From: Lampris incognitus
Lineage: Eukaryota; Chordata; Actinopteri; Lampriformes; Lampridae
Length of the DNA: 64,000 nt
Direction: 5' to 3'
Assembly (NCBI RefSeq): GCF_029633865.1
Contig: NC_079217.1
Span: 33,243,090-33,307,089, forward strand
Positions 20,497 through 32,144 of the stretch are shown here, piece after piece (position 1 is the stretch's first letter; each line of letters opens with the position of its first letter). The position numbers and the translations under genes are program-made. The notes beneath the pieces were generated by a model. It ran no database searches. It was not told the DNA's origin and saw only the letters and a program-made list of their open reading frames with translations.

Positions 20497-23400
20497 TAAT
20501 GTAGATGTATCCCTCACTGATGTTTCCGACCTGGCTCACTTGTATGAAGACAAGTGTGCCAAAGCACCTCAGGGTTCGCGTATGGTCATTCAGGCGACAC
20601 AGAGAATTCAGGCTTTCAGTGACTTGTTCTATGCTCCTGTTCTTGTCAACCAGAGTGTGCAGCTTAATGGCATGTTGGATACTGGCTCTATGTCATGCAG
20701 TATCAGTGAAAATGCAGTAGAGAAGCTCCGCTCTGGGGGTGTTTTACCTGAGAAGCAGCAGCCTGAAGAGAACATTGTCTTGATTGGCTGTGGTGGTCTG
20801 GAGACTAGGCCTGATGGTTTTTATGACCTCAACATGCAGCTTTATGGTGTTTCCTTTGTCATACCCACTCTGGTCGTGCCCGGTCAGCATGATGATCTGA
20901 TAGTCAGCACAAACGTCATTAAACATGTGGCCCATGTACTCAAGAGTGGTACTGAGTACTGGGACATCGCGTCCAGACAGGAACATCCGTCTAGTCCTGA
21001 CATTGAACAGTTCCTGTCCATGTTCACGAACGTAGAGCGCTGGAGGGGTGGTGCTGTTCCTGAGAAGATAGGTACTGTTAAGCTCACCCAGGCCGTGACA
21101 CTCTTACCGAGGCACGAGCACTTAGTCTGGGGCAGACTTCCTGCTAAGGTGCCTATGTCAGCTGGAAGCACTGTTGTTGTGGAGCCGACAGACTCCAAGG
21201 CCATGCCATGCGGTGTCCTCGTAGGTCGACTTGTCACACCGCTCTGGGGTGATAGGTGGGTACCCATGACTGTTGTCAATCTGTCTGACAAAGCCATCAC
21301 GCTGAAAAGGAACTGCAAGTTGGCTGATGTGTTTCCATGCTTGGCGATTGAGGACTTTAATGTTTTCCAGGGACTGCAATCAGTTATGGGGAGGCATGAG
21401 TCCAACGCCACAGGGAGTGCCTGTCCCCCTGTCCAGCCGGCTAGGAGTTTGTCAGAGCTCGGACTCAGTGACATTGACCTCAGCTCCTGTCAGGTTAGTG
21501 AGGCATGCAAGTCCCAGCTCACTCAGCTGCTCACCGAGTACCATGACATCTTCTCCAGGGACTCTCTGGACTGTGGCGAGGTCACAGGATACACACATCG
21601 CATCCATCTGGTGGATGAGCGCCCCTTTCGCTTGCCCTACAGGAGGGTTCCCCCAGCCCACTATCAGAAGTTGAGACAGGTTCTCACTGATATGGAGGAG
21701 AAAGGGATTATCCGGAAGTCCTCGAGCGCATACGCTTCACCGCTGGTTATGGTGTGGAAGAAGGATGGCGGGCTTCGGATCTGCACTGATTTCAGATGGC
21801 TGAATGCTCGGACCTTGAAAGACGCTCATCCCTTGCCACACCAGTCGGACTGTCTTGCCGCGCTGGGTGGTAACTGCCTCTTTAGTACGATGGACCTCAC
21901 CTCTGGCTTCTTCAACATCCCAATGCATGAAGATGACAAGAAGTACACTGCTTTCACGACTCCCCTTGGGTTGCATGAATACAATCGCATGCCACAGGGC
22001 CTTTGTAATAGCCCTGCAGCCTTCATGAGAATGATGATTGGGATCTTTGGGGATCTGAACTTCACGAAGCTTTTGTGCTATCTTGATGATCTTCTTGTCT
22101 TCGCGCCATCAGAGGTTGAGGCTCTGTCGAGGCTCCGCACTGTGTTTCAGAGGTTGAGGGAGAACAACTTGAAACTGGCTCCAAAAAAGTGTCATCTGCT
22201 GCAGAAGCAGGTGCGGTTTTTGGGCCACGTGGTTGATGGCGGAGGTGTGTCTGTCGATCCCTCCAAAGTAGAGGTAATCTCCAACATGACAGTGCAGAAT
22301 CTCATGGAAGGTGATGGGTGCACGCCTTCTGTTCATAGGATCAAATCTTTCCTTGGTATGGTATTTTACTACCAGCATTTCCTCCCGAACTGCTCCTCCG
22401 TGGCTAAGCCCCTGTTCACCCTTACAGCTGGACAAAAGAGGAGGGGGAGGTCAGCTAAGGATAAGAAGCCCCATGGCAGCTTCCGTAAGCTTACCTCCGC
22501 AGACTGGACGGCGGAATGTGGGGAAGCGTTTGATCTGTTGAAGACGATGTTACTGGAGTGTGTGGTGCTTGCCCATCCAGACTTTGAGGTGCCTTTCATT
22601 TTGTCGGTCGATGCGTCTTTGGACGGACTCGGCGCGGTGCTGTCTCAAGTGCCCCGAGGAGAGTCCAAGGCCAGACCTGTTGGTTTTGCAAGCAAGTCCC
22701 TCAGTGCCTCACAGCGGAAGTATCCAGCTCATAGACTGGAGTTCATGGCGCTGAAGTGGAGTGTTTGTGAAAAGTTCAGCCACTGGCTGAAGGGTCAAAA
22801 CTTCACCATTTGGACAGATAATAACCCGCTGACTTATCTCCTAACGAAGCCGAAGCTTGATGCGTGTGAGATCCGCTGGGTGTCTAAGTTGGCGTCTTAC
22901 ACCTTCGATCTCAAACACCTGCCAGGGAAGAAAAACGTGGTGGTGGATGCGTTGAGTCGCGACCCTTTTTCCAAGCCCATCAGTCAGAGGCTACTTAGGG
23001 AGCCCTACCCGGCCCTTGTTCAGGAAGCCGACGGGGTTGAGGGGGACTCTGTGCAGGATGTTTTCAGACTCAGTTGCCATTCCCAAACAGTGAGTAGTGC
23101 GCGATCTGGGTTTGCTTGTGATGCAGCTGAGGTCAGGGCTTTTTGTCAAGCCAAACGTGACTGGCCTGATGCATCAGTATTCAGAGCACTCAGTTTGGTC
23201 CAACACGTTCAGCAACTGTCGGGTGGTCAGGATACACTGCCAATGTTATCCACCGAGGAGCTCAGGTTGAGTCAGGAGCAGGACCCCTGCATCTCCAAGG
23301 TGTTGCCCTTTGTCGCTGTTCGGAAGCGGCCATTGAGGCGTGAGAGGCATGGTGCTGACCAGAAGGTCCTCAGGCTGTTGAAACAGTGGGAGAAGTTGGA

Positions 23401-24003
23401 AGTCAATGATGGTGTCTTGTACAGGGTGACAAAGGACCCAGTGTCCAAGCAGAGGAGGTCTCAGTATGTTTTGCCTCTGAGCCTGAAAGACAAGGCACTG
23501 TCTGGCATCCATGATCACGCTGGTCATCAGGGCCAGGACCGTACTCTCTCTCTTGCAAGGCAGCGTTTTTATTGGCCTGACATGGAGAGGGATATCAGAA
23601 CATATGTCAGATGCTGTCGGAGATGTGTGTTTGGGAAGACCCCAGAGCCAGCTGCTTGCCCGCCCCTGGAGAGCATTAAAACCTCCGCACCAATGCAGCT
23701 TGTGTGTATGGATTTCTGGTCTGCTGAGGACAGTAAGCAGCGGTCAGTCGATGTCTTAGTGGTTACTGACCACTTCACTAAGCTTGCTCACGCGTTCCCC
23801 TGTGCCAATCAGACAGCGAAGCAGGTCGCCAAGAAACTCTGGGATCATGTATTCTGTGTTTATGGGTTTCCGGAGAGAATACATTCTGACCAGGGCACAA
23901 ACTTTGAGAGCAACCTGATTGCAGAGCTTCTCAAGTTGGCGGGTGTAGCGAAGTCCCACACGACGGCCTACCATCCTATGGGTAATGGCGGGACAGAGCG
24001 TTT
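20459..24003 (+). CDS. Pol of the 8.3-kb Gypsy element (frameshift product)
   Basis: Open in the -1 frame from before the slip site. Domains in order: aspartic protease with LDTGS (DTGS at 20678-20689); reverse transcriptase with LVMVWKKDGGLRICTDFRWL, FSTMDLTSGFFNI and catalytic YLDD at 22079-22090; RNase H (SVDASLDGLGAVLSQ, IWTDNNPL) near 22600-22830; integrase with the HHCC region (HDHAGHQG .. CCRRC), and the D,D(35)E core: Asp at 23711, Asp at 23888, Glu at 23996. The frame is lost immediately after that Glu by what looks like one missing T at about 24001; the C-terminal part is open in another frame. All visible catalytic residues are intact. Confidence 0.93.
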
Positions 24004-25026
24004 AATCGCACGATGGGGAATATGCTCCGTTCCCTTCCGCTTCAGCAGAAGCAACAGTGGCCTCAGCAGATCCATTCTCTCACGCTCGCGTACAATGCCA
24101 CTGTTCACGAGACCACGGGTTACGCGCCTTTCTTCCTGATGTATGGGCGTGTCCCAAGACTGCCGGTGGATGTTATGTTCAGGCAGGTTTTGCATGATCC
24201 TCACATTGTTGACTATAACTCTTATGCTCAGTCTCTGCTTTCCTGTCTAAGGAGTGCAATGGAGATCGCTCAGAAGCACTCCACGGCTGAGCAGCAGCAT
24301 CAGGCGCGACAGTACAACAGACACGCCAAGGGCACTGTCCTGTCTGTCGGGGATCGTGTTTTGGTTGCGAACCAGAGTGAGCGAGGGAAGAGAAAGTTGG
24401 CTGACAAATGGGAGAATGGAGTGTACACGGTTGTCGGTGTCAACCCCAATATCCACGTCTACAAGATTCAGGATGCAGAGGGGCACACCAGGGTGGTGCA
24501 CAGGAACCGTTTGTTGGAGGTCAACTTCTTGCCCCTTCCTGAGTTAGATCAGGCTGAGGAGTCCAGTACAACCAGTCAGTTGCTTGACTGCGCAGAGTCC
24601 GATGAGAAGGACAGTGCAGATGGCCTGACGGTCTCAGGGGATGCAGTGGGGCTAGCAGTCTCATCACTTGGAGACTCGCCTAGATCTGAGTGGGCAGAAG
24701 CGGAAGAGTTCATTCCGTCTAGTCTGGTAGTCAGTCCTGTGGGGGCCACTGCTCAGTCTCCACCCAACACACACGCACCACACTACACACATGCACCACA
24801 CATAGAGGCATCACACTCACTCGATGTTGGTGTTATATCTCACACTGATTCGCACACAGAAGCACCACACTCACTCGATACAGATGTTGCAGCTCGCACT
24901 GTCTCACGCACACAAGTAGAGAGCGATGGTTGGGTTAGGACACGCACATGGAGGGTGGTGAGCTCAGTGAACAGGTTAATAGAATCTATGGCTCAGATGC
25001 CATTTCTACGGAGTGTGAGGGTTTGA
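24004..25026 (+). pseudogene. Integrase C-terminal part, displaced frame
   Basis: Continues the integrase in a third frame: LTLAYNATVHETTGYAPFFL, LMYGRVPRLPVDVMF, then a GPY/F-type module (LADKWENGVYTVV, VHRNRLLEVNFLP). The tail is Ser/Thr- and His-rich with imperfect ACACACACGCACCACAC repeats (24760-24910). Stop at 25024-25026. Confidence 0.9.
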
Positions 25027-25316
25027 ACTTTGATGGAGGTTGGAGTCATTCAAACTAGTTTAATGTGAGTTATTAGGTGTCTATCAGACAGGGTTGTTTT
25101 GGGCCTAGTGCATGGTGAGGCGTATCAGGCGTCACATTGATCTAAGGGAATTCTGAGACTTGATCAACGTCATTATTTTCTGGACCTCGTAACCGAGGTA
25201 GCTCCTAAGTTGACTGGAGGACTAGGTCCTTCTTTTCACTTGTGCCAGTAGTCAGTGATGGGCTTTTCCTTTCCCCTTTCTCTTCTTATCCTGCTGTCAG
25301 GATGTTGGTGAATTTC

Positions 25317-25328
25317 AGGAGGGGTGAA
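25317..25328 (+). promoter_or_regulatory. Polypurine tract of the 8.3-kb Gypsy element
   Basis: AGGAGGGGTGAA directly before the 3' LTR. Confidence 0.75.
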
Positions 25329-26055
25329 TGTAACCAGGTTAAAATTAATGTTTTTATTTTTATTTTGGTTGAGTATGAAATATCACCAAATCCTGTCTGT
25401 GTGCTGTTATTTGTGTTTACTACATTTTATTTTATGTCATTATTTACTTTAATGTATGTTTTATAACGACCGTCATGTACCTGTACTGTCGCTTTAAGAG
25501 AGAGGTCTTGTGGGTACACGGAAGTGGGAACGCGGGAGAGGCGTTTTTCGTTTTGTGGAGGGAGGCTCAAGCAGCGACCGAGCCGAGCCACGCGTGTTTC
25601 TTACCGTAGCACAGTTTTGCTGATTGAGGAGAACGTAACCTTGAGTATCCCTGTAAGAAGATAGTGCAAGCTGTGGGATAAAATACTTGGTTATCCTTTC
25701 TTACATCGGAGTCCCGTGGACGGTTTCTCCTTCTAACACACACGAGTGAAGTCCGGGCAGTGGTTGAGCTTCAACCCCCACGTCCGTAAGAAACACCGCT
25801 CCAGCTAGAGGACTGGACGTTTGTCGAAGGATTTGAAACCGCAAGAAAATAAATGGCGAGGTGGGCCAAATAGAGTCCTGTGTGTCCCCCCCTCCTTCCT
25901 TGATCATGATGATGATGATGATGATGAGAGACTGAGGGCCCCCCACAACACCTGGGGCCCCACCCAAACTAGAACACAACGCAGAACTACTGATGAGAGT
26001 GACGGGCGTGCAGCAGGCTGACCAGCATAGAACAGCATAGAACTGCCCCGTTACA
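25329..26055 (+). repeat. 3' LTR of the 8.3-kb Gypsy element
   Basis: 727 bp, nearly identical to the 5' LTR. Confidence 0.94.
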
Positions 26056-26059
26056 TCTC

Positions 26060-27330
26060 TCATTACAATGATGAACTTTATAGTCTTTTAAACAATCTTG
26101 CTCCTTTAAAAACCCGGTCTTTTTCCCTTATCCACTCTGCCACTTGTTTTACACCAGCACTATGCTGGCTTAAAGCTAAAGGCCGTCACATGGAATGCCG
26201 TGTATGATGACCACATACTTCATTATAAGGAGGCTCTGTCCACAGCAAAATCGTCTTATTATGCAAATTTAATTAGATCAGGCAAAAGGAACACTAGAGC
26301 CCTGTTTTCCATGGTAAACAATATTTTACAGCCACCGGACACTGTTGCACCTCACATGTATTCAACTGCTCAATGTAACACCTTCATGACCTTTTATAAT
26401 GGCAAAATTGAAAATATTCATCAGCAATTGACCTCGTCAAACAATACCACATCCAGTTCATCTTATTCACCTTTCTATGTTCCCCTCTCTTCTTCACTAT
26501 CTAGTTTTAAACTCCCAACTGTTGCTGAAATATCTGGTCTTGTTCGCAAATCCAAATCATCTACCTGTCAGCTAGACCCCCTTCCTACTCATTTAGTAAA
26601 AGCCTGTCTACCTCCTCTATCCTCTTTAATAACTGATAACATACATCCCCCCCTTACCTCTGGTCTTGTTCCCTCATCTCTTAAAACAGCTGCAATAACC
26701 CCAGTACTCGAGAAACCTGGTGCAGACCCCAACAATTTGAATAATTTTCATCTCAAATTTGCAATTTCTTTCTAAACACTTGAAAGAACAGTCGCATCTC
26801 AGGTACACACTCACTCGATGCACAACAATCTGTTTGAACGATTTCAATCTGGTTTTCACTCCATGCACAGTATGGAGACAGCCTTGGTGAAAATCACTAA
26901 TTATATGTTGATGGCAGCTGACTCTGGGCTCTTAACCATACTTGTCCTTCTTGACCTGAGTGCAGCCTTTGATAACATCTCACATAACATCCTTCTAAAG
27001 ATATTAGCTTCCACTGGAATAACTGGCACCCCCTTGACTGGTTTAGATCATATCTCTCTTGCCGCATTCAGTTTGTCCAACTTGACATTTGACATCACAG
27101 TCCTTTCCTGTTACTACCAGTTTTCCCCAGGGCTCTGTATTGGGAGCCCTCCTATTTATTATTTACCTATTACTTCTTGGCCACATTTTCAGGAAATTTG
27201 GCATTCAATTTCACGGCTAAATGGATGACACCCAGCTTTATCTATCCAACAAGCCTACCTCCGCTCTTCCACCCACTTCCCTTTCTGACTGCTTACTAGA
27301 AATTAAATCCTGGTTTTCATACCACTTCCT
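26060..27330 (+). mobile_element. L2-like LINE, reverse transcriptase part (3' half of split element)
   Basis: Resumes with YNDELYSLLNNLAPLKTR-like sequence at 26061 and reads through linker and reverse transcriptase: ..VRKSKSSTCQLDPLPTHLV.., ..SGLVPSSLKTAAITPVLEK.., then after a stop ..[19 protein letters not shown].. and [19 protein letters not shown], which carries the first catalytic Asp region. Broken by several stops and frame changes. Ends near 27330, where a minus-strand retroviral gag relic begins. Confidence 0.8.
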
Positions 27331-28662
27331 CAAACTTCCTGAAGGAGGGGGTAGGAGGAGGTAGTGTACTGTTTCTTCACTGTATCATTCAAGAGATTTT
27401 CAGCATGCACAGCATGTTGTTCAACAAGGAAGAGATGGCCGGAGTCCCAGGTGATGCATGTGTGTTTCACCATATCATCAATTTCAGGCGTTATACCATT
27501 CATGAAGCGGTCGCAAAGATGGGCTTCCCAAGTGGTGAGTGGATCATTTGGCTCTATGGCAGCGGGTCTTTCGATGACACAATGGGCAGTGTGGACCTCT
27601 GTTAAGAGGGCAAGATAGTCAGTGACAGCCACTTCATCCTTCTGCTTGCAGGCAGAGATTTTAGTCATGTCCATTCTCAATGGGAAGGCCACCTGAATGC
27701 ACTCGCACAACCGGTCAACTGCATTTTTATTTATTATTTTGTAATTTTGGTTGTTATTGTGGTCATAGTCTGTGTTGGTGAGGCTTACGTCCTCTTCTGG
27801 AAACTACAGAAACTCTTGCCGAGTGGTTTCCCATGTGTGACATGAGAAGACGTCAAAGTTCAGTGGTTGTGAGTTTTAATTCTCTGTAGAATATCTGGAG
27901 ATGTTCCATGAACTTCATTCCACTGTCAGTAACAACAGGAAAGTGAGATAACTTCTTTAATATCTTTACATGTCGAGGGTCTATGTACCAATTGACCATT
28001 TCCTTGTCTGTCCGCCACCTCAATCATTGGGAGATTAAGTACATCATGCACATCACCTGTGGTTTCTTGTCATATTGGTGAACCACTATATCGGGTTCCT
28101 TGCCTGGTATGATGTGGTGACGCCATTTCCGTTCCCGTATACGGTGTTGGAGATGTGTGATCTGTACCGCCAGCTGCACCCGGATGACAAAGATCTGGAT
28201 GTTGCAGTGCAGTTGGGGTGCTGCTGTAGGCCAGTTTACTAGGAGCCATGGTCACGGTTGTTGCTGTTGTTGTCTTCTTGGTGGAGTCGAGTCCAGATCA
28301 GGATCCACCTACATTTTGACACACTGAGACACAGATGAGGATGGAACTGTCCCTGCCTTAGTTTTTCTGTCCCTGATATTTGATTCCTCTAACCAGCATG
28401 TATATGCTTTCCAGTCTGCTTTAAAAACTTTCTTTTTCCTTCCTTCACTTGCTTTTGCCTTCTCTTCCAACTTCACTCTTAGTGCCTGCAATTGTCTAAT
28501 ACTGAAGCTTCCTGTACTAGGAAACCAACATTCCATGACCCAAATGGCCAACTGATTAGTACTTTCTTTTCCATATTTTGTGACCATATACTGGATGTTT
28601 GGAGATGACAGCTGAGCTGGTTTATCTTTATCCGGCTTGGATTTACTGTTATTAGAACCCAT
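27330..28662 (-). pseudogene. Endogenous retrovirus gag relic
   Basis: On the minus strand a frame begins MGSNNSKSKPDK at 28662, with Gly2 and Ser/Lys context typical of a myristoylated retroviral matrix protein. It is followed by a broken Pro/Tyr-rich linker (about 28070-28255, PTPYTG) and a capsid piece at 27330-27710 (CIQVAFPLRMDMTKISACKQ.., VAVTDYLALL, RFMNGITPEIDDMVKHT). No zinc knuckle, pol, env or LTR was recognised beside it. Gene order and motifs support a retroviral rather than a Gypsy gag. Old and inactive. Confidence 0.65.
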
Positions 28663-29444
28663 ACCAGTAAATTGAATTTTATTGAGAATTTCAGTTTCAA
28701 CCTGTTATCTGTTTCATCTCTTGGCTTAGCTTTTTCGTTGTTATTCTCAAACTTTTTTCTTTCTTTCTGTTAAGCACTGTTAGATTCTCTAGTGGTGATC
28801 AGCCTTGATCTTTCATACAGTTTTAACCCATGTATTTTTCCCCTACATAGAAAGGGTTAATATCCCCTTGTATTATTTCCCATGATTTTACTTATTCAAT
28901 TGTAATACCCCCTATCGCCAATGGAGGGCGCAGCAGACCACACATGTAGGTCACTTTTCCTATGATTGCGTCAGTCTGGAGTTGATCAGCACAGCAGATC
29001 TCTGTAGAGGACGTTATTCCAGACATCAACAAATATTTAAGATAAAGATAACCCTTTAACTTCGAGTTTGTTTAATAAAACCTGTTGTGTTAACACAGGA
29101 GAAGTGTCTGACTGTGAACAGTCCACCCTTTATTGTTTTCTTTCTGAGTTTAATCGAGCGAAAGCTCCGGTGAGTTACAATTTTTTCCTCATGTCACGAG
29201 TCATGCTAGCTAAAATATTGGGTGCTTCATGTATTGCTAGCTCATGAAACGGTAGCGCCGTTACTGTTTTCTTTTACTGATTTCGTGATATATATTTAAT
29301 TTTCACCATGATAAAGTTCATATTTCATATAGATAATTAAAAACCAATCGGAGACCAAGTTACATATTTGATATGAGTCTCTTGAATGATGCTTAGCTCA
29401 CGATGCTGATAGCTAAGCTGTAGCTATGTAACGTTAGTGAACGA
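28663..29444. other. Unassigned sequence beside gag relic
   Basis: Contains TTTAATAAAACCTG near 29067 on the plus strand and a splice-donor-like CCG|GTGAGT at 29168. No coding region supported. The last five bases (29440-29444, AACGA) are the target duplication of the next element. Confidence 0.5.
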
Positions 29445-29843
29445 TATTGTATTTAGAAATCACGTCAGGACACAGCGCTGTTGCTCGACACAACCTCTGC
29501 GTTGCATTGTTTATTCAGACTGACACGCCATCACAGGCAGACCCGATCAAACGACCCAGAACCCGCAGGCATCACCAATCGATCCCAGCACAATAGAACA
29601 GACCCAAATCAAATGCAGCAACGTCGATGTGTGCAGACATAACACCCCCCCCCCCCCGGCAGGATTTCAAACATGAAAGGTTGACACAAAGTCCTCTAGG
29701 TGGCCAGGGCGTAAACGTGTGCGAACAGGTCGCGAGGCGGCCTGAGGCTGGGTAGGCCCAGGTGGGGAGGGAGAAGGCAGGGGAAGCTGAGGCCCAGGAA
29801 TGTCTGGGGCCCTTGTAGGAGCTGCATGAAGCCCCGGGGCGTC

Positions 29844-30868
29844 TCACCATGCTGAGGGAATGGCTAAGGTTGTGTCCCCAGCTGTGTGTGGCGGAGCTGA
29901 CACCTTCCGTAGACGACTGGAGTGCCACCGAGTGCCATCGCTGAGGAGGTAGGTGGCTGGGCCCAGCTGACGGGTGACTTGGAGAGGAGAGGACCAGTAT
30001 GAAGCCATTTTATTGTCCCTGTGGGGCCTGCGGACCCTGACCCAGTCTGACACATTGATGTCTGGCACCCTGGTTCGTTTTGACTGGTCAAACTGTTGCT
30101 TCATCCGCATCTGCTGACGAGTGACTGAGGCTCTGACCTCAGAGGGAGGTGCCTGGGGTGTGGAGGGGCGGAGCCTGTCAAGGGGCATGCACTGTTCCCG
30201 GCCTAGCATGAGAGAGGCTGGGGAGACGCCTGTGGTCGAGTGCTGTGTGGCCCGATAGTGCAGCAGAGTGTGACGGATGGCCTGCGTGAAAGAGCACCCT
30301 TGGGCCATGTCTGCTCTGAGGCCGTTTTTCAGTGACTGGTGAAAACGTTCAACGCTGCCATTGGCCTGGGGGTGGTAGTACGCAGTGTGTATATGACGGA
30401 TGCCCTAGTTTCCGAGATAAGCAGTGAACTCAGCAGAGACCAGCTGAGGGACGTTGTCAGTGGTGATGGTCTTTGGGAGGCCCCAGCAAGAGAAAAGAGA
30501 GTCCAGGAAGTCGATGATGATCTGTGAGGTCACAGTGCCAGAAGTGGTGAGTTCAGGCCATTTTGAGTGTAGATCGTAGGCGACCACCATGAAGCGTTGG
30601 TGGTGGGGAACTCCATGGATCTCACCACAAATGTCCAACTGCAGGTGTTCCCAGGGCTGAGAGGTTGCAGGGGTGGGGGAGCCTGGTGGCCAGTCTTGCC
30701 ACTCACAAGGCAGGCAGAACAGTCCTTCACCAGAGCCTCAATATCTCTGTCTATCCCCGGCCACCACACCAGGTCTCGGCAGCGCTGTTTCAGTTTCACA
30801 ATGCCCAGGTGGCCTTCACGGCCATATTCAAAACACTCGCACGGAGAGCAGCTGGGACCACTGTGCAA
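29844..30868 (-). pseudogene. Integrase fragments, Mag-like copy 2
   Basis: Three frames cover integrase: zinc-binding region and start of core at 30530-30868, core with ITTDNVPQL at 30405-30638 (the Gly after DN is Val), and the C-terminal module from 30308 to 29844. At the position of the TAG in copy 1 this copy has TGG. Confidence 0.85.
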
Positions 30869-31713
30869 AACCCACGTGCCATGCAGATGTTGTTCCAGCA
30901 GGAGAGCTCCTGTCTGACTCGGGCGAACGCAGCCAGCTCCTCTGGGACCTTGTGAGGCCAGCCGTTCTGGATGTAGGTGCGGAGCTGGGAGAGGACAGGG
31001 TCCTGTTTGGAGGCTGCCCTCAGCTTCTGCAGAGAGACAGTGGCCTGAAGGGGTGTGTGTAGCATTTGGACAATGTCCTTTTCCACACAGTCAGTGTCTG
31101 TCTGTGGAGCTGGGGTGGAGACAGAGCGAGAGAGCAGGTCGGCGACAACATTGTCTCTGCCTGGGGTGAACTGCAGGCTGAAGTTGTACTGGCGGAGGCG
31201 GTCAGACCAGCGGTGCAGCCTCAGGGGTTTGTGGCCTGCCCCAGATGTGGACAGAAGCACTGTCAGGGCCTTGTGATCTGTGCTGAGGGTGAAGGGGCGG
31301 CCATAGAGGTAGAGGTGCCACCTTTCACAAGTCCAGATACAGGCTAACGCCTCACGCTCACCCACGGAGTACCGCTGCTCGGTCAGGTTGAGGGCACGGG
31401 AGGCGAAGGCGATGGGCTTCTCCACACCGTTCTGGGTTTGAGACAGCACAGCCCCTATCGCTTTGGCTGATGCGTCACAGGTCACAAAGGTGGAGCTGGA
31501 GATGTTGAAGTGAGCCAACACTGGTGGTGAAGTCAATTGAGTCTTGAGATCACGCACAGCGTCACTGCATGCCTTTGACCACACCCATGGCTCGTCCTTA
31601 CGCAGCAGCTGGCGCAGGGGGGCTGTGGTCGCAGAGTACTGGGGAAGAAACCTCAGGTAGTAACTTGTCATACCCAGGAAGGAGGCAGGTGGCGGGAGAG
31701 AGATAGCAGCCAT
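30796..31713 (-). pseudogene. Gag-start/RT-end/RNase H fusion frame, Mag-like copy 2
   Basis: Starts at ATG 31713 with about a dozen gag residues (MAAISLPPPAS) and continues as FLGMTSYYLRFLPQYSA from the pol connection region, then RNase H (VTCDASAKAIGAVLSQ, LSTDHKALT). The join falls where both parent sequences read CCAGGAAGG-like bases on the plus strand. The frame is lost at about 30800 by a small deletion; integrase resumes in another frame. Confidence 0.88.
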
Positions 31714-31930
31714 CCTCGTCGCCAATATTGTGTTTAGAAATCACGTCAGGACACAGCGCTGTCGCTCGACACAACCTCTGCGTTGCATTGTTTATTCAGA
31801 CTGACACAGCATCACAGGCAGACCCGATCAAACAACCCAGAGCCCGCAGGCAACACCAATCGATCCCAGCACAATAGAACAGCACCAAATCAAATGCAGC
31901 ACTGTCGATGTGTGCAGACATAACAAACGA

Positions 31931-32144
31931 CTCATTTGATTCATGTGTGTTCATGTGAGGTAACGTGAGTTGATGCTGAATTGATTTATAATTGATATAG
32001 AAGTTATACTGTACAGTCGAGATTTAGATAAGACTCCTAACTGAACCCCTGCTATATGCAGGTTGGGTTTTTTTTTGTGGACTTGCAAAGTGTTGAACGG
32101 CGAGCCAGGATCCCCAAGCCGAGCGCCCTTGCTCGAGTCTGCAT
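31931..32144. other. Unassigned spacer
   Basis: No coding region or named repeat seen. Confidence 0.4.

Larger units (their letters stand above)
17749..26055 (+). mobile_element. Near-complete Ty3/Gypsy retrotransposon
   Basis: 8307 bp with LTRs 17749-18474 and 25329-26055, flanked by TCTC duplications (17745-17748, 26056-26059). Order: 5' LTR, tRNA-His-like primer site, 458-bp leader, gag, -1 frameshift signal, pol (protease, reverse transcriptase, RNase H, integrase), short 3' region, polypurine tract, 3' LTR. By eye the two LTRs differ at roughly seven substitutions and a few one-base indels, so insertion was recent compared with its surroundings. A one-base loss in integrase is the only clear inactivating change I saw. 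A remnant of the same family is nested at 8916-9859. Confidence 0.95.
29445..31925 (-). mobile_element. Mag-like Ty3/Gypsy element, copy 2, internally deleted
   Basis: Same family as 11799-16258. LTRs 29445-29644 and 31726-31925 (200 bp each) and AACGA target duplication (29440-29444, 31926-31930). The interior has lost most of gag, protease and the front of reverse transcriptase, and retains the RT end, RNase H and integrase. The join places the first gag codons in frame with pol. Confidence 0.93.

Noticed and set aside
24760..24915. CRISPR-like repeats (ACACACACGCACCACAC)
   Set aside because: Imperfect codon-repeat tail of integrase in a eukaryotic genome; no spacers.
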